Source: Bryobacterales bacterium (GTDB taxonomy: Bacteria; Acidobacteriota; Terriglobia; Bryobacterales; Bryobacteraceae). Taken from it: a stretch of DNA of 64,000 bases. Where the stretch lies: positions 1-64,000 of the forward strand of contig JADZCI010000112.1 of the NCBI GenBank assembly GCA_020851655.1, written 5' to 3'. Made by a program: the position numbers and the translations under genes. Positions within the stretch are counted from its first letter, which is position 1. Each line of letters begins with the position of its first letter. The notes below the pieces were generated by a model. That model did not search any database and was not told the DNA's origin. It worked only from the letters and a program-made list of their open reading frames with translations. Below are positions 26,373-35,825 of this stretch, piece after piece.

Positions 26373-27716
26373 CTACTGGGGGACGTAGACAGCATATCCA
26401 CGCGGCGGCGCCCAGAGGTCGGCGCGTCCGTCGGCGTCTGTCCGTTTCGGCGAAGGCGTCCCTGTGTCAATGGCGCTGCACCAGGCTTGCGGAGTCAAGG
26501 TGATGTTGGGCCAGCGTGTGGTGACCGCCGTTCCGGTCCAGCGGTCGCGCCGGTTGTTGATCACGATGACCAAGCCGGGCTGCGCTCCGAAGCCGCTTCT
26601 CTGCATGATGTAGAGGTCGCTTGAGGCATACAGCACTCGCGAACTGCCGCCGGCGAACTGTTCGTGCAGCGACGACAAGGCTGCGATTCCGGTGGGCTGG
26701 CCCGGACGCGCCAGCCCGAAGTTGAACCAGTCCATCCAGAACACGCACGGGTAGCCCTCATGCGTGAGGATGTAGGCATACGCCATCATCTTGTCGTGGA
26801 TGATTCCGGTGTGGTCCGGGTCGTTGAGGCGCAACAGGTCGTGGTTGTCGACAAACGTGACGGCGCGCGCCGGCCTGCGCGCGGCCAACCCCGCGCCGTT
26901 CAACCGGCGCAAATCGAAATCGGGAGAGTCGCACAGCCCCTGCAATGTGTAGCGCAGCGGGAAATCGAAAGCCGAAACGGGGTTGTCCGACATCTCGCTT
27001 TCGGTGTCCAGCCAGCGTTCAATCGCCTGCTCGCTGTCCCAGTTCTCACCGACCCCGAATGGCTTGTACAGAAAAGGCCGTCCCGGCTTGCTGTAGCGGT
27101 ACTCAAGGATGGCTCGGATGATCCAGGCGTTGAAGCCCTTCACAAAATCGAAGCGGAATCCATCAAAGCCGATCTCCTCGACCAGCCAGTGGGCATGATC
27201 GACCAGCGCGGCGTAGACGGCGGGGTTGCGGTGGCAGAGGTCCGGCATTCCGGCGAACTCCATTTCATCGAACGTCTCGAAGCTGGAAGGATGAAAGCAC
27301 GCCCAGTCGCGCTCAAACCTGCCGCTCAGGGGTTTGAACCGGTACCACCATTGCTTGCCGGTAAGGGGATTGAGTTCCATCTCATCGGCGCCGTTGTTGT
27401 GGTTCAGAACCAGGTCGGCATAGAGCGACATTCCTTGCGCGTGAGCCTTTGAGACCAGGCTGTCCAGTTGGTCCCGCGTTCCGAACCAGGTGGCCCGGCC
27501 GCCTTTTTGATCGAATTCGCCGAGGTCGTAGTAGTCGTAGGGATCGTAGCCCATGGACACCGCGCCTCCCGCCTTGGTGGCCGGAGGAAGCCACAGGGCA
27601 GTGATTCCCGCCTGACGCAGAGCAGCCAGTTCCGGTTCAACGCGCGGCCACCAGGCAAACTCACAGTTCTCGTTGCGGGGACAGTCCCAGTAGAAAGCCT
27701 GCATTAACACGCCCAT
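26373..27716 (-). CDS. Alpha-amylase, GH13 family
   Basis: This 447-residue enzyme hydrolyses alpha-1,4-glucans. The four GH13 regions are visible: YADLVLNHNNGAD, GFDGFRFDFVKGFN with the nucleophile Asp, FGVGENWDS with the acid/base Glu, and TFVDNHDLLRLND with the third Asp. There is no signal peptide; the protein starts MGVLMQAFYWDCPRNE, like cytoplasmic or unusual plant-like amylases. A C-terminal beta domain ends at GYAVYVPQ. It stands apart from other polysaccharide genes. Confidence 0.92.
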   Translation of the reverse strand: MGVLMQAFYWDCPRNENCEFAWWPRVEPELAALRQAGITALWLPPATKAGGAVSMGYDPYDYYDLGEFDQKGGRATWFGTRDQLDSLVSKAHAQGMSLYADLVLNHNNGADEMELNPLTGKQWWYRFKPLSGRFERDWACFHPSSFETFDEMEFAGMPDLCHRNPAVYAALVDHAHWLVEEIGFDGFRFDFVKGFNAWIIRAILEYRYSKPGRPFLYKPFGVGENWDSEQAIERWLDTESEMSDNPVSAFDFPLRYTLQGLCDSPDFDLRRLNGAGLAARRPARAVTFVDNHDLLRLNDPDHTGIIHDKMMAYAYILTHEGYPCVFWMDWFNFGLARPGQPTGIAALSSLHEQFAGGSSRVLYASSDLYIMQRSGFGAQPGLVIVINNRRDRWTGTAVTTRWPNITLTPQAWCSAIDTGTPSPKRTDADGRADLWAPPRGYAVYVPQ

Positions 27717-27823
27717 GTGTCCAGCGTACGCTTAAACGACGTGACCACCTAACCATGACGCCAGTGAGAGCGTGGTGGAGGGCTACGGCCGTCAGGGCAT
27801 ACTCCTGACCCACCTATCCAAAC

Positions 27824-28207
27824 TCATTTCAAGACCTCGCTCACGGACGAGGCTGGCTCTGGCCCCCAACTCTGCCGCACGATGCCGGTCTCATCGATGA
27901 AGAATGAACGCCTTCCAGTTCCGTGGGGCTTCGGTATAGCACGGAGAGAGTAGCCGGTCGAACGCAATTCCAGGTTGAGCTCGTAGTTATCGTGGGTAGC
28001 CTTCACCGTGTATCCGGGTAGCTGATCCTCGATGACTCGGGCGGTCTCCGGCAGGGTGCCGAAACGGTGTGACCTGCTGAAGAAGTCCCGTTGGGTGGTA
28101 TGAAGAGCGTTCAAGTACCTGACAACTTGGAATTCGGGCGTCGTTCGATGGCCAAACCATTCAGTGCAACCCAGATGGCTGCCAAAATGATGCGATCGCC
28201 AGCGCAA
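27824..28207 (-). pseudogene. Type IV pilin-like C-terminal domain with a broken N-terminus
   Basis: The C-terminal 90 residues resemble acidobacterial pilin-like proteins: VRYLNALHTTQRDFFSRSHR, GYSLRAIPKPHGTGRRSFFI and DETGIVRQSWGP. The first 30 residues of this frame (TTG at 28207) do not form the needed hydrophobic helix. Just upstream, two other frames carry the missing features: LKKITQTAYLALAIASF, and IILAAIWVALNGLAIER, which points into this domain. The sequence therefore reads as a signal/helix segment split over three frames by two indels. It could also be an expressed fragment with a non-standard start. Read errors are possible. Confidence 0.5.
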
Positions 28208-28273
28208 GGTAAGCCGTTTGCGTGATCTTCTTCAAGGGCGCTTTACCGTTCGATGATATCGTTTCCCCGAAGC

Positions 28274-28314
28274 GGGCAAGTATAGGCGGACTCTGGTCCG
28301 CGCCACACTTGCCC
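28274..28314. repeat. Imperfect 41-base inverted repeat upstream of the M19 gene
   Basis: Outer arms GGGCAAGT (28274-28281) and ACTTGCCC (28307-28314) pair perfectly. Inner arms GGCGGAC (28285-28291) and GTCCGCGCC (28296-28304) pair with a two-base bulge around a 4-base loop. It ends 22 bases before the M19 start codon. There is no U-tract, so it is not an obvious terminator. Confidence 0.45.
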
Positions 28315-28336
28315 GGGTCTTCGTATCCTGTTCTAG

Positions 28337-29551
28337 ATGCGACTTTCGATTCTTTCCTTGCTGCTCGCCTGTTCGTTGACCGCCCAAACACGTTTGGTCA
28401 GCGACAAGGAGGTGATGAAGGTTCACAGGTCGGCCATACTGATCGACACACATAACGACGTGACGTCCAAGACGGTGGAGGGCTTCGATTTGGGCCAGCG
28501 CTCGGCCGAGGGACACACGGACATACCGCGCATGAAGGAAGGCGGGATGGGCGCCGAGTTCTTCGCGGTCTATGTGGCGGCCAGCTATACCCAGGGGAAT
28601 CGATCGGCTCATCGCACCCTGCAGATGATCGATACCGTGCGGCACGACATCATCGAGCGGTATCCGGCGGACTTGCAGTTTGCCACGACGGCGGCGGGCA
28701 TCGTCGAGGCTCACAAGAACCACAAGATTGCCTCACTCATGGGCATCGAGGGCGGACATGCCATCGAGGACGACCTGCGGCTGCTGCGAGCCTATTACGA
28801 CCTCGGCGTCCGTTACATGACCCTGACGCACTCCAACCACAACAACTGGGCCGAGTCGTCCGGTGAGGGTCCGGCGGCGAAACAACCGGGTTTGACCGCC
28901 TTCGGCAGGCAGGTCGTGCTTGAGATGAACCGCCTTGGGATGATGGTCGACGTTTCGCATGTCTCTGACAAGACGTTTTGGGACGCGCTGGAAACGAGCC
29001 AGGCGCCGGTCTTTGCGTCGCATTCCTCCTGCCGCGCGCTGTCGAACATTGCCCGCAACATGACCGACGAAATGATTCAGGCGCTTGCCAGGAAGGGCGG
29101 CGTCATACAGATCAACTTCGGTTGCGAATTCCTGAGCCAGAAATCGGCCGACACCTCACCCATGCGTAATACAGCGCTGATCGAGAAGTTCAGAAAACAA
29201 TTGGCCGGGATCACCGACCCGCGGGAACGCAGGTCTGCGATGAGGAAGATGATGGAGGAGTCCGGCGCCGGAATGACGCGAGCCACGCTTGACGATGTCG
29301 TGGCGCACATTGATCACGTCAAGCAACTCGCCGGAGCCGGCGCCGCCGGTCTGGGCAGCGATTTCGATGGCGTGGGCTGTGTCCCCGAGGGCCTGGATGA
29401 CGTCAGCAAATGGCCCAACCTGACACGCAAGCTCCTGGAGAAAGGCTACACGCCTGACGACATCCGCAACATCTATGGCGGCAACCTGCTCCGGGTTATG
29501 CGCGAGGCGGAGAAGACCTCGGCGCGCATGAAGGCGCGGCCCGCGGCCTAG
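28337..29551 (+). CDS. Secreted membrane dipeptidase (peptidase M19)
   Basis: This 404-residue zinc dipeptidase has a signal peptide (MRLSILSLLLACSLTAQ). The binuclear zinc site is complete: HxD in ILIDTHNDV, bridging Glu in MGIEGGHAI, His in VDVSHVSD and FASHSSCRAL, and Asp in LGSDFDGV. GGNLLRVM closes the family pattern. It cleaves dipeptides in the periplasm. It is a useful internal comparison for the degenerate M19-like gene at 15805. It begins a same-strand run with the cytochrome/DUF1553 gene, 45 bases on. Confidence 0.94.
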   Translation: MRLSILSLLLACSLTAQTRLVSDKEVMKVHRSAILIDTHNDVTSKTVEGFDLGQRSAEGHTDIPRMKEGGMGAEFFAVYVAASYTQGNRSAHRTLQMIDTVRHDIIERYPADLQFATTAAGIVEAHKNHKIASLMGIEGGHAIEDDLRLLRAYYDLGVRYMTLTHSNHNNWAESSGEGPAAKQPGLTAFGRQVVLEMNRLGMMVDVSHVSDKTFWDALETSQAPVFASHSSCRALSNIARNMTDEMIQALARKGGVIQINFGCEFLSQKSADTSPMRNTALIEKFRKQLAGITDPRERRSAMRKMMEESGAGMTRATLDDVVAHIDHVKQLAGAGAAGLGSDFDGVGCVPEGLDDVSKWPNLTRKLLEKGYTPDDIRNIYGGNLLRVMREAEKTSARMKARPAA

Positions 29552-29596
29552 ACTGAGCGTGGGGCGGACTGCGTGACGGCGTACAATAAGACGCAT

Positions 29597-32146
29597 ATGA
29601 GGCTTGTGTGGCTGGGCTTGGTCTACGTCATGACCTTGTGCGCCCAGGAGATTCCTCCGGCCGCGACACGTCCGGTCGAGTTCGAAAAAGATATCCAGCC
29701 GTTGCTGCGCAAGAGGTGCCTGGCATGCCACAACGGTCAAATCTCGCAAAACGGTGTCCGGCTGGATGACGGCGCCGCGGCGCTGGCGGGCGGCTATTCC
29801 GGGCCGGTAATCCTGCCCGGAAAGAGCGCCGAAAGCAAGATGGTCATTCGCGCCGCCAGCAACAAGAAAGGGTTCATGATGCCGCCGATGGGGCCCAATC
29901 TCACGGCGGATGAAGTGGGAATTCTGCGGGCCTGGATCGATCAGGGCGCCAAGTGGCCGGCCAAGGCGGCGGCCGCCAAAGGACCACCTAAACAAACTCA
30001 TTGGGCTTATCTGCCGGTTACCAGACCGGCCGTACCGGAAGTCCGGAACCGCGCCTGGGTACGAAACCCGGTCGACCGTTTTGTGCTGGCGCGTCTGGAA
30101 AGGGAAGGGATCGAACCTTCGACGGAAGCTTCCAAGGCAACACTGGTCCGGCGAGTGACGCTCGATCTGACTGGATTGCCTCCGGCGCCGGAAGAGGTCG
30201 CGCAATTTCTTGCCGACAACCGGACCGACGCCTATGAACAGTTGGTGGAGCGTCTGCTGGCTTCGCCCCACTACGGTGAGGCGCGCGCGCGTCCCTGGCT
30301 TGATTTGGCCCGGTACGCGGACAGCGATGGGTATGAGAAGGACCAGGTGCGGCCCTATGCCTGGCGCTACCGGAGTTGGGTGATCGACGCTTTCAATGAG
30401 GACAAGCCGTTTGATCAATTCACGATTGAGCAGCTAGCCGGAGACTTGCTGCCGGGCGCCACGATCGACCAGAAGATTGCCACCGGCTTCCAGCGCAACG
30501 CCCTCACCAATCGGGAAGCCGGCGTCGACCGGGCCGAGGCTCGCTTCGAGCAATTGGTGAACCGCACCAGCACCGTCGGGACCGTCTGGCTGGGCCAAAC
30601 CGTGGGCTGCGCCCAATGCCACAACCATAAGTACGATCCCATCACGCAGAAGGACTTCTATCAGCTCATGGCCTTTTTCAACCGGGCCGACGATGAGGAC
30701 ATCCTGGCGCCGGTGGCCGGCGAAATGGGCGCCTACCTGCGAGAGCGGCCCGAGTACGAGCGCCGCCGGGCGGAACTTTTCGACACCTACAAAGTGGAGG
30801 CCATGCAGGAAGAGTGGGAAAAGCAAATGGTCGCAACCATGGACACTCCTGGAAAGGACCTGGAATGGGATTTCTGGGCGACATCCATGAGGGCCATGGT
30901 GGACCATGCCGAACGCAGCCTTCGCACACCCAAGCTAGCGCGTACCGCTCTCGATGCCGAGCGGATCACCTATTACTTCATCAATAACCCCGGACCCGCA
31001 AACAACAGGGACAAGGAAAAGATGGATTGCTTCCGGGACTTGCGGCGCCGTCTTGGCGATCTGGATTCCAAGTATCCGAAGCTTTCGCAGGCCATGACGC
31101 TGGCCGAAAATCCGAAGCCCACACCGGCCTACATTGCCGTGCGTGGCGATTACCGGGAGAAGGGAATTCCGGTTGAACCGGACACACCCGGTTTCCTGCC
31201 GCCGCTGCCTGCAAAGGAAGGGGCCAACCGTCTGGCCCTGGCTCGCTGGCTCGTGGCCAAGGATAACCCGCTCACTGCGCGTGTGACCGTAAACCGCTTC
31301 TGGCAGGAATTGTTCGGCCGCGGCCTGGTGCGTACGTCGGAGGATTTCGGCACCCAGGGTGAACGTCCCAGCCATCCGGAGTTGCTTGACTGGCTGGCGA
31401 ACGATTTTACCGGTAACGGGTGGAGCGTAAAGCACCTGATCCGGACCATTGTCTTGTCCGCGACCTACCGCCAAAGTTCGGACGTGCCGAAGGACTTGGC
31501 CGAGAAAGACCCCGACAATGCGCTGCTGGCGCGGCAATCGAGAGTGCGGCTTACGGCCGAGCAGGTTCGGGACGCCGCGCTCGAAGCGAGCGGACTGCTT
31601 GACACGCGGATTGGCGGTCCCAGTGTGCGGCCTCCGCAGCCGGCCGGATTGGATGCGCTGGGCTATGGTGGCAGCGTGAAGTGGCGCGAGAGCGAAGGCC
31701 CCGACCGCTACCGGCGCGGGTTGTACATCTTCTTCCAGCGTACGGTTCCCTATCCTCAACTGATGAACTTCGATGCGCCGGATTCAAACGTGACTTGCAG
31801 CCGCAGGCGGCGCTCCAACACCCCGCTTCAGGCGCTCAACCTGCTTAACGATCCTGTATTTGTCGAGGCTGCCCAGGCTCTCGCTGTGCGCCTGTTGCAG
31901 GAACCGAGCCCGGACCGCCTCGAACGCGCCTTCCTCCTGACACTGGGCCGCAAGCCCACCGCGCGCGAGCGTGAGCGGCTGCGGAAGTTTCTCGACGAAC
32001 AGGCAAGCGGCGCCGCGAAAAACGAAGCGGCGGCGGCGACCTTGGTTCCCTTTGTTCCCGAAGGGCGCAAAGTTGCCGAAACCTACGCCTGGACCGGAGT
32101 CAGCCGGGTGCTGCTCAACCTCGACGAGTTCATTACGAAGGAGTAA
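29597..32146 (+). CDS. Secreted cytochrome-like / DUF1549 / DUF1553 protein
   Basis: This 849-residue protein was started at the ATG at 29597, which gives the signal [18 protein letters not shown] planctomycete-type cytochrome domain comes first, with the haem motif CLACH at 41-45 ([12 protein letters not shown] before it). DUF1549 ([18 protein letters not shown], then [20 protein letters not shown]) and DUF1553 ([20 protein letters not shown], then ATYRQSS) follow. A second Cxx[14 protein letters not shown], lies mid-protein. These proteins occur as pairs with DUF1501 proteins; their role is not settled, with oxidative breakdown of polymers often suggested. The partner starts 4 bases downstream. 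Confidence 0.92.
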   Translation: MRLVWLGLVYVMTLCAQEIPPAATRPVEFEKDIQPLLRKRCLACHNGQISQNGVRLDDGAAALAGGYSGPVILPGKSAESKMVIRAASNKKGFMMPPMGPNLTADEVGILRAWIDQGAKWPAKAAAAKGPPKQTHWAYLPVTRPAVPEVRNRAWVRNPVDRFVLARLEREGIEPSTEASKATLVRRVTLDLTGLPPAPEEVAQFLADNRTDAYEQLVERLLASPHYGEARARPWLDLARYADSDGYEKDQVRPYAWRYRSWVIDAFNEDKPFDQFTIEQLAGDLLPGATIDQKIATGFQRNALTNREAGVDRAEARFEQLVNRTSTVGTVWLGQTVGCAQCHNHKYDPITQKDFYQLMAFFNRADDEDILAPVAGEMGAYLRERPEYERRRAELFDTYKVEAMQEEWEKQMVATMDTPGKDLEWDFWATSMRAMVDHAERSLRTPKLARTALDAERITYYFINNPGPANNRDKEKMDCFRDLRRRLGDLDSKYPKLSQAMTLAENPKPTPAYIAVRGDYREKGIPVEPDTPGFLPPLPAKEGANRLALARWLVAKDNPLTARVTVNRFWQELFGRGLVRTSEDFGTQGERPSHPELLDWLANDFTGNGWSVKHLIRTIVLSATYRQSSDVPKDLAEKDPDNALLARQSRVRLTAEQVRDAALEASGLLDTRIGGPSVRPPQPAGLDALGYGGSVKWRESEGPDRYRRGLYIFFQRTVPYPQLMNFDAPDSNVTCSRRRRSNTPLQALNLLNDPVFVEAAQALAVRLLQEPSPDRLERAFLLTLGRKPTARERERLRKFLDEQASGAAKNEAAAATLVPFVPEGRKVAETYAWTGVSRVLLNLDEFITKE

Positions 32147-32150
32147 ACGG

Positions 32151-33581
32151 ATGGAACTTCATGACCTGCTTGGCCTGAAAGCGCGGCGCCGGTTCCTGAG
32201 TGACGTTGCGGGCGGGATTGGCATGGCGGCCTTTGCCGACTTGCTTCACGCCGATGCTCCCAATTCGCTGAACGTGAATCCGCTCGCTCCCAAGAAGCCG
32301 CCGCTGCCGGCCAAGGCCAAGAGCGTCATCTTCATGTTCATGGAGGGCGGCCCAAGCCAGATGGACCTGTTTGACCCCAAACCGGGTCTGGCCAAGTGGA
32401 GTGGGAAGCCGCTTCCGGAATCGCTGATCAAGCAAACGCGGCTTGCTTTCATCAAGTCTGACGCGAAGGTGATGGCCAGCCCGCGCGTGTTCAAGCCCAT
32501 GGGCAAGAGCGGCATCGAATATTCGGATTATCTGCCGCACGTTGGTTCTTGCGCCGATGATATTTGCCTCATCCGGTCGATGTATACCGAGGCGTTCAAT
32601 CACCACCCCGGACAACTGCTGCTGATGACCGGAACCACGCAGTTTGGCCGGCCGACGTTCGGCGCCTGGGCGCTGTACGGGTTAGGCAGCGAGTCGCAGA
32701 ATCTCCCCGGATTCGTTGTCCTCACATCCGGCGTCGGAACCAGCGGCGGCGCTACCAACTTCGGTAGCGGCTTCCTTCCGTCTCACTATCAGGGCACGCT
32801 GCTGCGTAACCAGGGTGATCCCATCCTGTATCTCTCCAGCCCGAAGGGAGTCGACCGGAACACGCAGCGGGCGACGTTTGATGCGATCCGGGACATGAAC
32901 CAGGAGCACTTCTTGGAAAAGGGAGACGCGGAGATTGCCTCCCGCATGGCTGCTTATGAACTAGCTTTCCGGATGCAGGTGGCCGGGCCGGAGTTAGCCG
33001 ACTTTTCGAAAGAGCCGGCGCACATCCGTGAAATGTACGGCATCGACAAAGAGCCGACGCGGCAGTTTGGAACCAACTGCCTGATGGCTCGCCGCCTGGT
33101 TGAGCGCGGTGTGCGCTTTGTGCTGATGATGCACGCCTCCTGGGATCAGCACACCTACCTGAACCGCGAGTTGAAGAAGCACTGCAATTTGTCGGATCAG
33201 CCGACCGCCGCTCTGATCAAAGATCTGAAGCAGCGTGGACTGCTCGACTCGACGCTGATCGTCTGGGGCGGGGAATTCGGCCGCACGCCCATGGTCGAGA
33301 TTCGGAATACGCAGGATCCGGAAAACGCCGGGCGCGATCATCACCCGCTCGCCTATTCCATGTGGTGCGCGGGCGGCGGGATCAAGGGCGGCCAGGTGAT
33401 CGGCAAGACGGACGATCTCGGATTCAACATCATTGAAGACAAGGTCCACGTGCACGACCTGCAAGCGACACTGTTACGGTGCCTGGGTTTCGACCACACC
33501 AAGCTGACCTACCGCCACATGGGACGCGACTTCCGTCTCACCGACATCGCCGGCAACGTCGTGGACAAGATGTTGGTGTAG
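32151..33581 (+). CDS. DUF1501 protein (sulfatase/phosphatase-like fold), Tat-exported
   Basis: This 476-residue protein starts at the ATG at 32151, 4 bases after its partner. A twin-arginine signal (RRRFLSDVAGGIG) sits about 12 residues in. DUF1501 marks are SVIFMFMEGGPSQMDLFDPK, NHHPGQLLLMTGT, WGGEFGRTPMVE and GRDHHPLAYSMWCAGGGIKG. The family is related to the alkaline phosphatase/sulfatase fold, and the conserved Asp/His positions suggest metal binding. It is always read together with a DUF1553 protein in Planctomycetes and Acidobacteria, which suggests a periplasmic complex. Confidence 0.93.
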   Translation: MELHDLLGLKARRRFLSDVAGGIGMAAFADLLHADAPNSLNVNPLAPKKPPLPAKAKSVIFMFMEGGPSQMDLFDPKPGLAKWSGKPLPESLIKQTRLAFIKSDAKVMASPRVFKPMGKSGIEYSDYLPHVGSCADDICLIRSMYTEAFNHHPGQLLLMTGTTQFGRPTFGAWALYGLGSESQNLPGFVVLTSGVGTSGGATNFGSGFLPSHYQGTLLRNQGDPILYLSSPKGVDRNTQRATFDAIRDMNQEHFLEKGDAEIASRMAAYELAFRMQVAGPELADFSKEPAHIREMYGIDKEPTRQFGTNCLMARRLVERGVRFVLMMHASWDQHTYLNRELKKHCNLSDQPTAALIKDLKQRGLLDSTLIVWGGEFGRTPMVEIRNTQDPENAGRDHHPLAYSMWCAGGGIKGGQVIGKTDDLGFNIIEDKVHVHDLQATLLRCLGFDHTKLTYRHMGRDFRLTDIAGNVVDKMLV

Positions 33582-33598
33582 CCGGGCCTTCGAACGCC

Positions 33599-34159
33599 TT
33601 ACTTAAGGAACTTCGACGCCATGCCGAGGACGTCGTCCACGACGGAGCCGTCGCGGTTGGAATCGAGCATCGGCGTCAGCATCTCCAGCAATCCTCCCGC
33701 GCCGCCGGGACTCGCGGCCGCGCCGGCCGCCAGATTCGACTGCTGCGTCTGGCGGCTCAAGGCGCCCATTGCCAGAGAAGCCACGACCGGCAGCATCTGC
33801 TTGAGGATGTCCGATCCGATTCCCGTCTGCGCTGAAGCCTGGTTGGCAAGCGCCCGGCTGGCGTCTTTGGACCCCAGAATCTGCGCCAGGATGTTATTGC
33901 CGTCGCCGATGGCCGAGGCCGAGCCGATCTGGGACGGATCATTCAGATAGTTCTGCCCCGTGCCCGAAGTGAGCATTCCCAGAAGGCCGTCCAATGCTCC
34001 GCCGCCTTGAGATACTTGCCCTTGAAGCGCGCCGGTGAGACCGGGCAGCAGGGCGGAAATGGCCGATTGAGCTTGTTGCGGGTCGATGCCGTGTTGCGCG
34101 GCCAGTTGTTGTACGGCGCCCCCATTCTGTTCGTTGAGAATCGCGTCCAGCAGGTTCAT
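33599..34159 (-). CDS. DUF937 family protein
   Basis: This 186-residue protein starts MNLLDAILNEQNGGAVQQLA and continues HGIDPQQAQSAISALLPGLT, the typical DUF937 helical repeat; a second copy of the pattern lies around 115-135. It is Gln/Ala/Gly-rich and has no signal peptide. The ending DSNRDGSVVDDVLGMASKF resembles a calcium-binding-like or dockerin-like loop (DxNxDGxxxDD). A clear GGAG precedes the start. Function unknown. Confidence 0.88.
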   Translation of the reverse strand: MNLLDAILNEQNGGAVQQLAAQHGIDPQQAQSAISALLPGLTGALQGQVSQGGGALDGLLGMLTSGTGQNYLNDPSQIGSASAIGDGNNILAQILGSKDASRALANQASAQTGIGSDILKQMLPVVASLAMGALSRQTQQSNLAAGAAASPGGAGGLLEMLTPMLDSNRDGSVVDDVLGMASKFLK

Positions 34160-34221
34160 TCAGTGTCTCCTCACACATCCCCGAACTGCCCGGGAGAATT
34201 CAGATCTTCAGAATACAACCT

Positions 34222-35304
34222 TCAGGCGCGCCAGCGGTTTCCGAGATCGAGCGTCTTTTTGGCGTACTCAATGCCGCGTTCCATATGGTCGCGCTGCTGG
34301 AACTGGATCGCGGCCACGAACTGCGCCGGGGTCTGTCTGCCGGGTAGATCTTCAATCACCATGTGATTCTCATACGGATGTCCTTGGCGCGCGATCGCCA
34401 GGAACCGTGAAAGCTCGCTGGCGCGGGCGTGTGGGTACATTTTCCAAAAAGAGTCTTCGTAAATTGGCAGAATGGTGGGCGGACGTCCCGTGATCGGCTT
34501 GACATGAGTGGGGATGCCCGGGCAGAGTTCCCGCGCCCGGGCTGCGATCCTCTTGAAGTCGATTACACCCTCGCCGAGCGGAACCCACTGCACGGCGATC
34601 CCGCGCTTGTGCTCGTAGACCACGGAGTCGCGGAGGTGCAACGTCAGGGCGTACGGGGCGAGCGTCTCCAGGGTCAGCAGCGGATCCTCCATCACAAAAA
34701 CCGGATTGCCGGTGTCCAGATACACTCCCACGAAATCCTTTCCGGCGCCTTCAATAATCCGTTTGAGTTCCCAGGCCTGCCAGTCCTTGTGGATTTCGAT
34801 GGCCACCTTCACGCCGCTGCTTGTGATCTCCGGCCTCACCGACTTCAGCAGTCTGATCATCGTTTCCATGTGTTGTTCCGGAGCGCCAGGAGGAAACGCC
34901 GAACGCTCCGCCGCGCATACGCAGCGCACGATGGGCGAGCCCATGGCCGCCGCCCGCCGGGCGTGGAGAATTAGGTGTTGCCGTGAGGACTCAAACGCCT
35001 CAGGCGTTTTCGGAAGCACACCGCCGCCACCAGTGGCCAGCGACAAGCCGAAAGAGCCCGCCTGGGCGCGAACTTCAGCCCAATGCGAAGGCTCCATGGC
35101 CTTCGGGTCAAGCGAATCCTGCAGGAAGATGCAATCCAACTTCAGGCCGGCGGCATATTCGAGCAATTGGGCGTCGTTCCAACGGAGCGCCCTCAAGCAG
35201 TAGGTGTTGAGGCCCAGCGGCAGCCGTCCGGCCGCGGCCAGCGAACTCGCGGCCGGCGCCACAGCCGCACTCTGGAGAAACGTTCTACGGTCCACCCGCG
35301 CCAT
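34222..35304 (-). CDS. Sugar phosphate isomerase/epimerase-like TIM barrel, Tat signal
   Basis: This 360-residue protein starts at the ATG at 35304 (MARVDRRTFLQSAAVAPAAS), which gives a twin-arginine-like signal; the open frame further upstream is not coding. The barrel belongs to the xylose-isomerase-like / AP-endonuclease-2 family: LPLGLNTYCLRALRWND, VKVAIEIHKDW with the metal-ligand Glu, VGVYLDTGNPVFV with Asp, and TLHLRDS with His. Such secreted members are common in Acidobacteria and Planctomycetes; substrates are unknown. It is divergent from the YbaY-like gene. Confidence 0.88.
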   Translation of the reverse strand: MARVDRRTFLQSAAVAPAASSLAAAGRLPLGLNTYCLRALRWNDAQLLEYAAGLKLDCIFLQDSLDPKAMEPSHWAEVRAQAGSFGLSLATGGGGVLPKTPEAFESSRQHLILHARRAAAMGSPIVRCVCAAERSAFPPGAPEQHMETMIRLLKSVRPEITSSGVKVAIEIHKDWQAWELKRIIEGAGKDFVGVYLDTGNPVFVMEDPLLTLETLAPYALTLHLRDSVVYEHKRGIAVQWVPLGEGVIDFKRIAARARELCPGIPTHVKPITGRPPTILPIYEDSFWKMYPHARASELSRFLAIARQGHPYENHMVIEDLPGRQTPAQFVAAIQFQQRDHMERGIEYAKKTLDLGNRWRA

Positions 35305-35365
35305 CGTAGCACGCGAGGATTCGCTATGCTCGGAAGACATCCGTCCTTTCCGGAGCGTGCAACGT

Positions 35366-35782
35366 ATGTGGTTCTGGCGAAATCTTCCGACTGCGGCGGC
35401 CATTCTCGCCCTATTCGCCACGCCGGCCTTGGCGCAACAGGGCAAAGTCAACGGGCGGCTGAACCTCGGCGAAGCTAACGTGCCTCCGGAGGCCGAAGTC
35501 GAAGTCATGCTGCTGGATGTATCGCACTCCAAGGTCTCTTCATTGCTCGTGTCGCAAAAGAAGTTCGCGGCGGGGTCTGAAGTGCCGATCAACTTCACGC
35601 TGACCTACGACAAGGCGAAGATCGACGCCACGCACGACTATGCCGTGTTCGCCCGGATCATGCTGGGCGGCCGTACGCGGTTCGCGGCGGAAAGGAAGGC
35701 GCCCGTCATCACCAAGGGAAATTCTGTCAACGTCGAGATCCCCATGCGGAGCGTGGGGCGGCACAGTGCGATGAAGCCGTAA
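35366..35782 (+). CDS. YbaY/YscW-family secreted protein
   Basis: This 138-residue protein starts at the ATG at 35366 with the signal MWFWRNLPTAAAILALFATPALAQ. The single domain has the YbaY/YscW pattern: GRLNLGEANVPPEAEVEVML, LDVSHSKVSS, PINFTLTYDKAKIDATHDYA and VFARIMLGGRTRF. These are small beta-sandwich envelope proteins, in some pathogens piloting secretins. No lipobox cysteine is seen here, so it is probably periplasmic. No secretion genes are nearby. Confidence 0.82.
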   Translation: MWFWRNLPTAAAILALFATPALAQQGKVNGRLNLGEANVPPEAEVEVMLLDVSHSKVSSLLVSQKKFAAGSEVPINFTLTYDKAKIDATHDYAVFARIMLGGRTRFAAERKAPVITKGNSVNVEIPMRSVGRHSAMKP

Positions 35783-35825
35783 GGGGCGGCGGCTCGCCCA
35801 CCGTCTCCGGCGCCGCCGCTAAGTC

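Noticed and set aside
29156-30418. Minus-strand open frame (420 codons) across the M19 and DUF1553 genes
   Set aside because: Spans two well-supported genes on the other strand; no domain.
34306-35598. Extension of the TIM-barrel isomerase to 458 codons
   Set aside because: The first 98 codons lie across the divergent YbaY-like gene and lack similarity; the Tat signal at 35304 marks the start.
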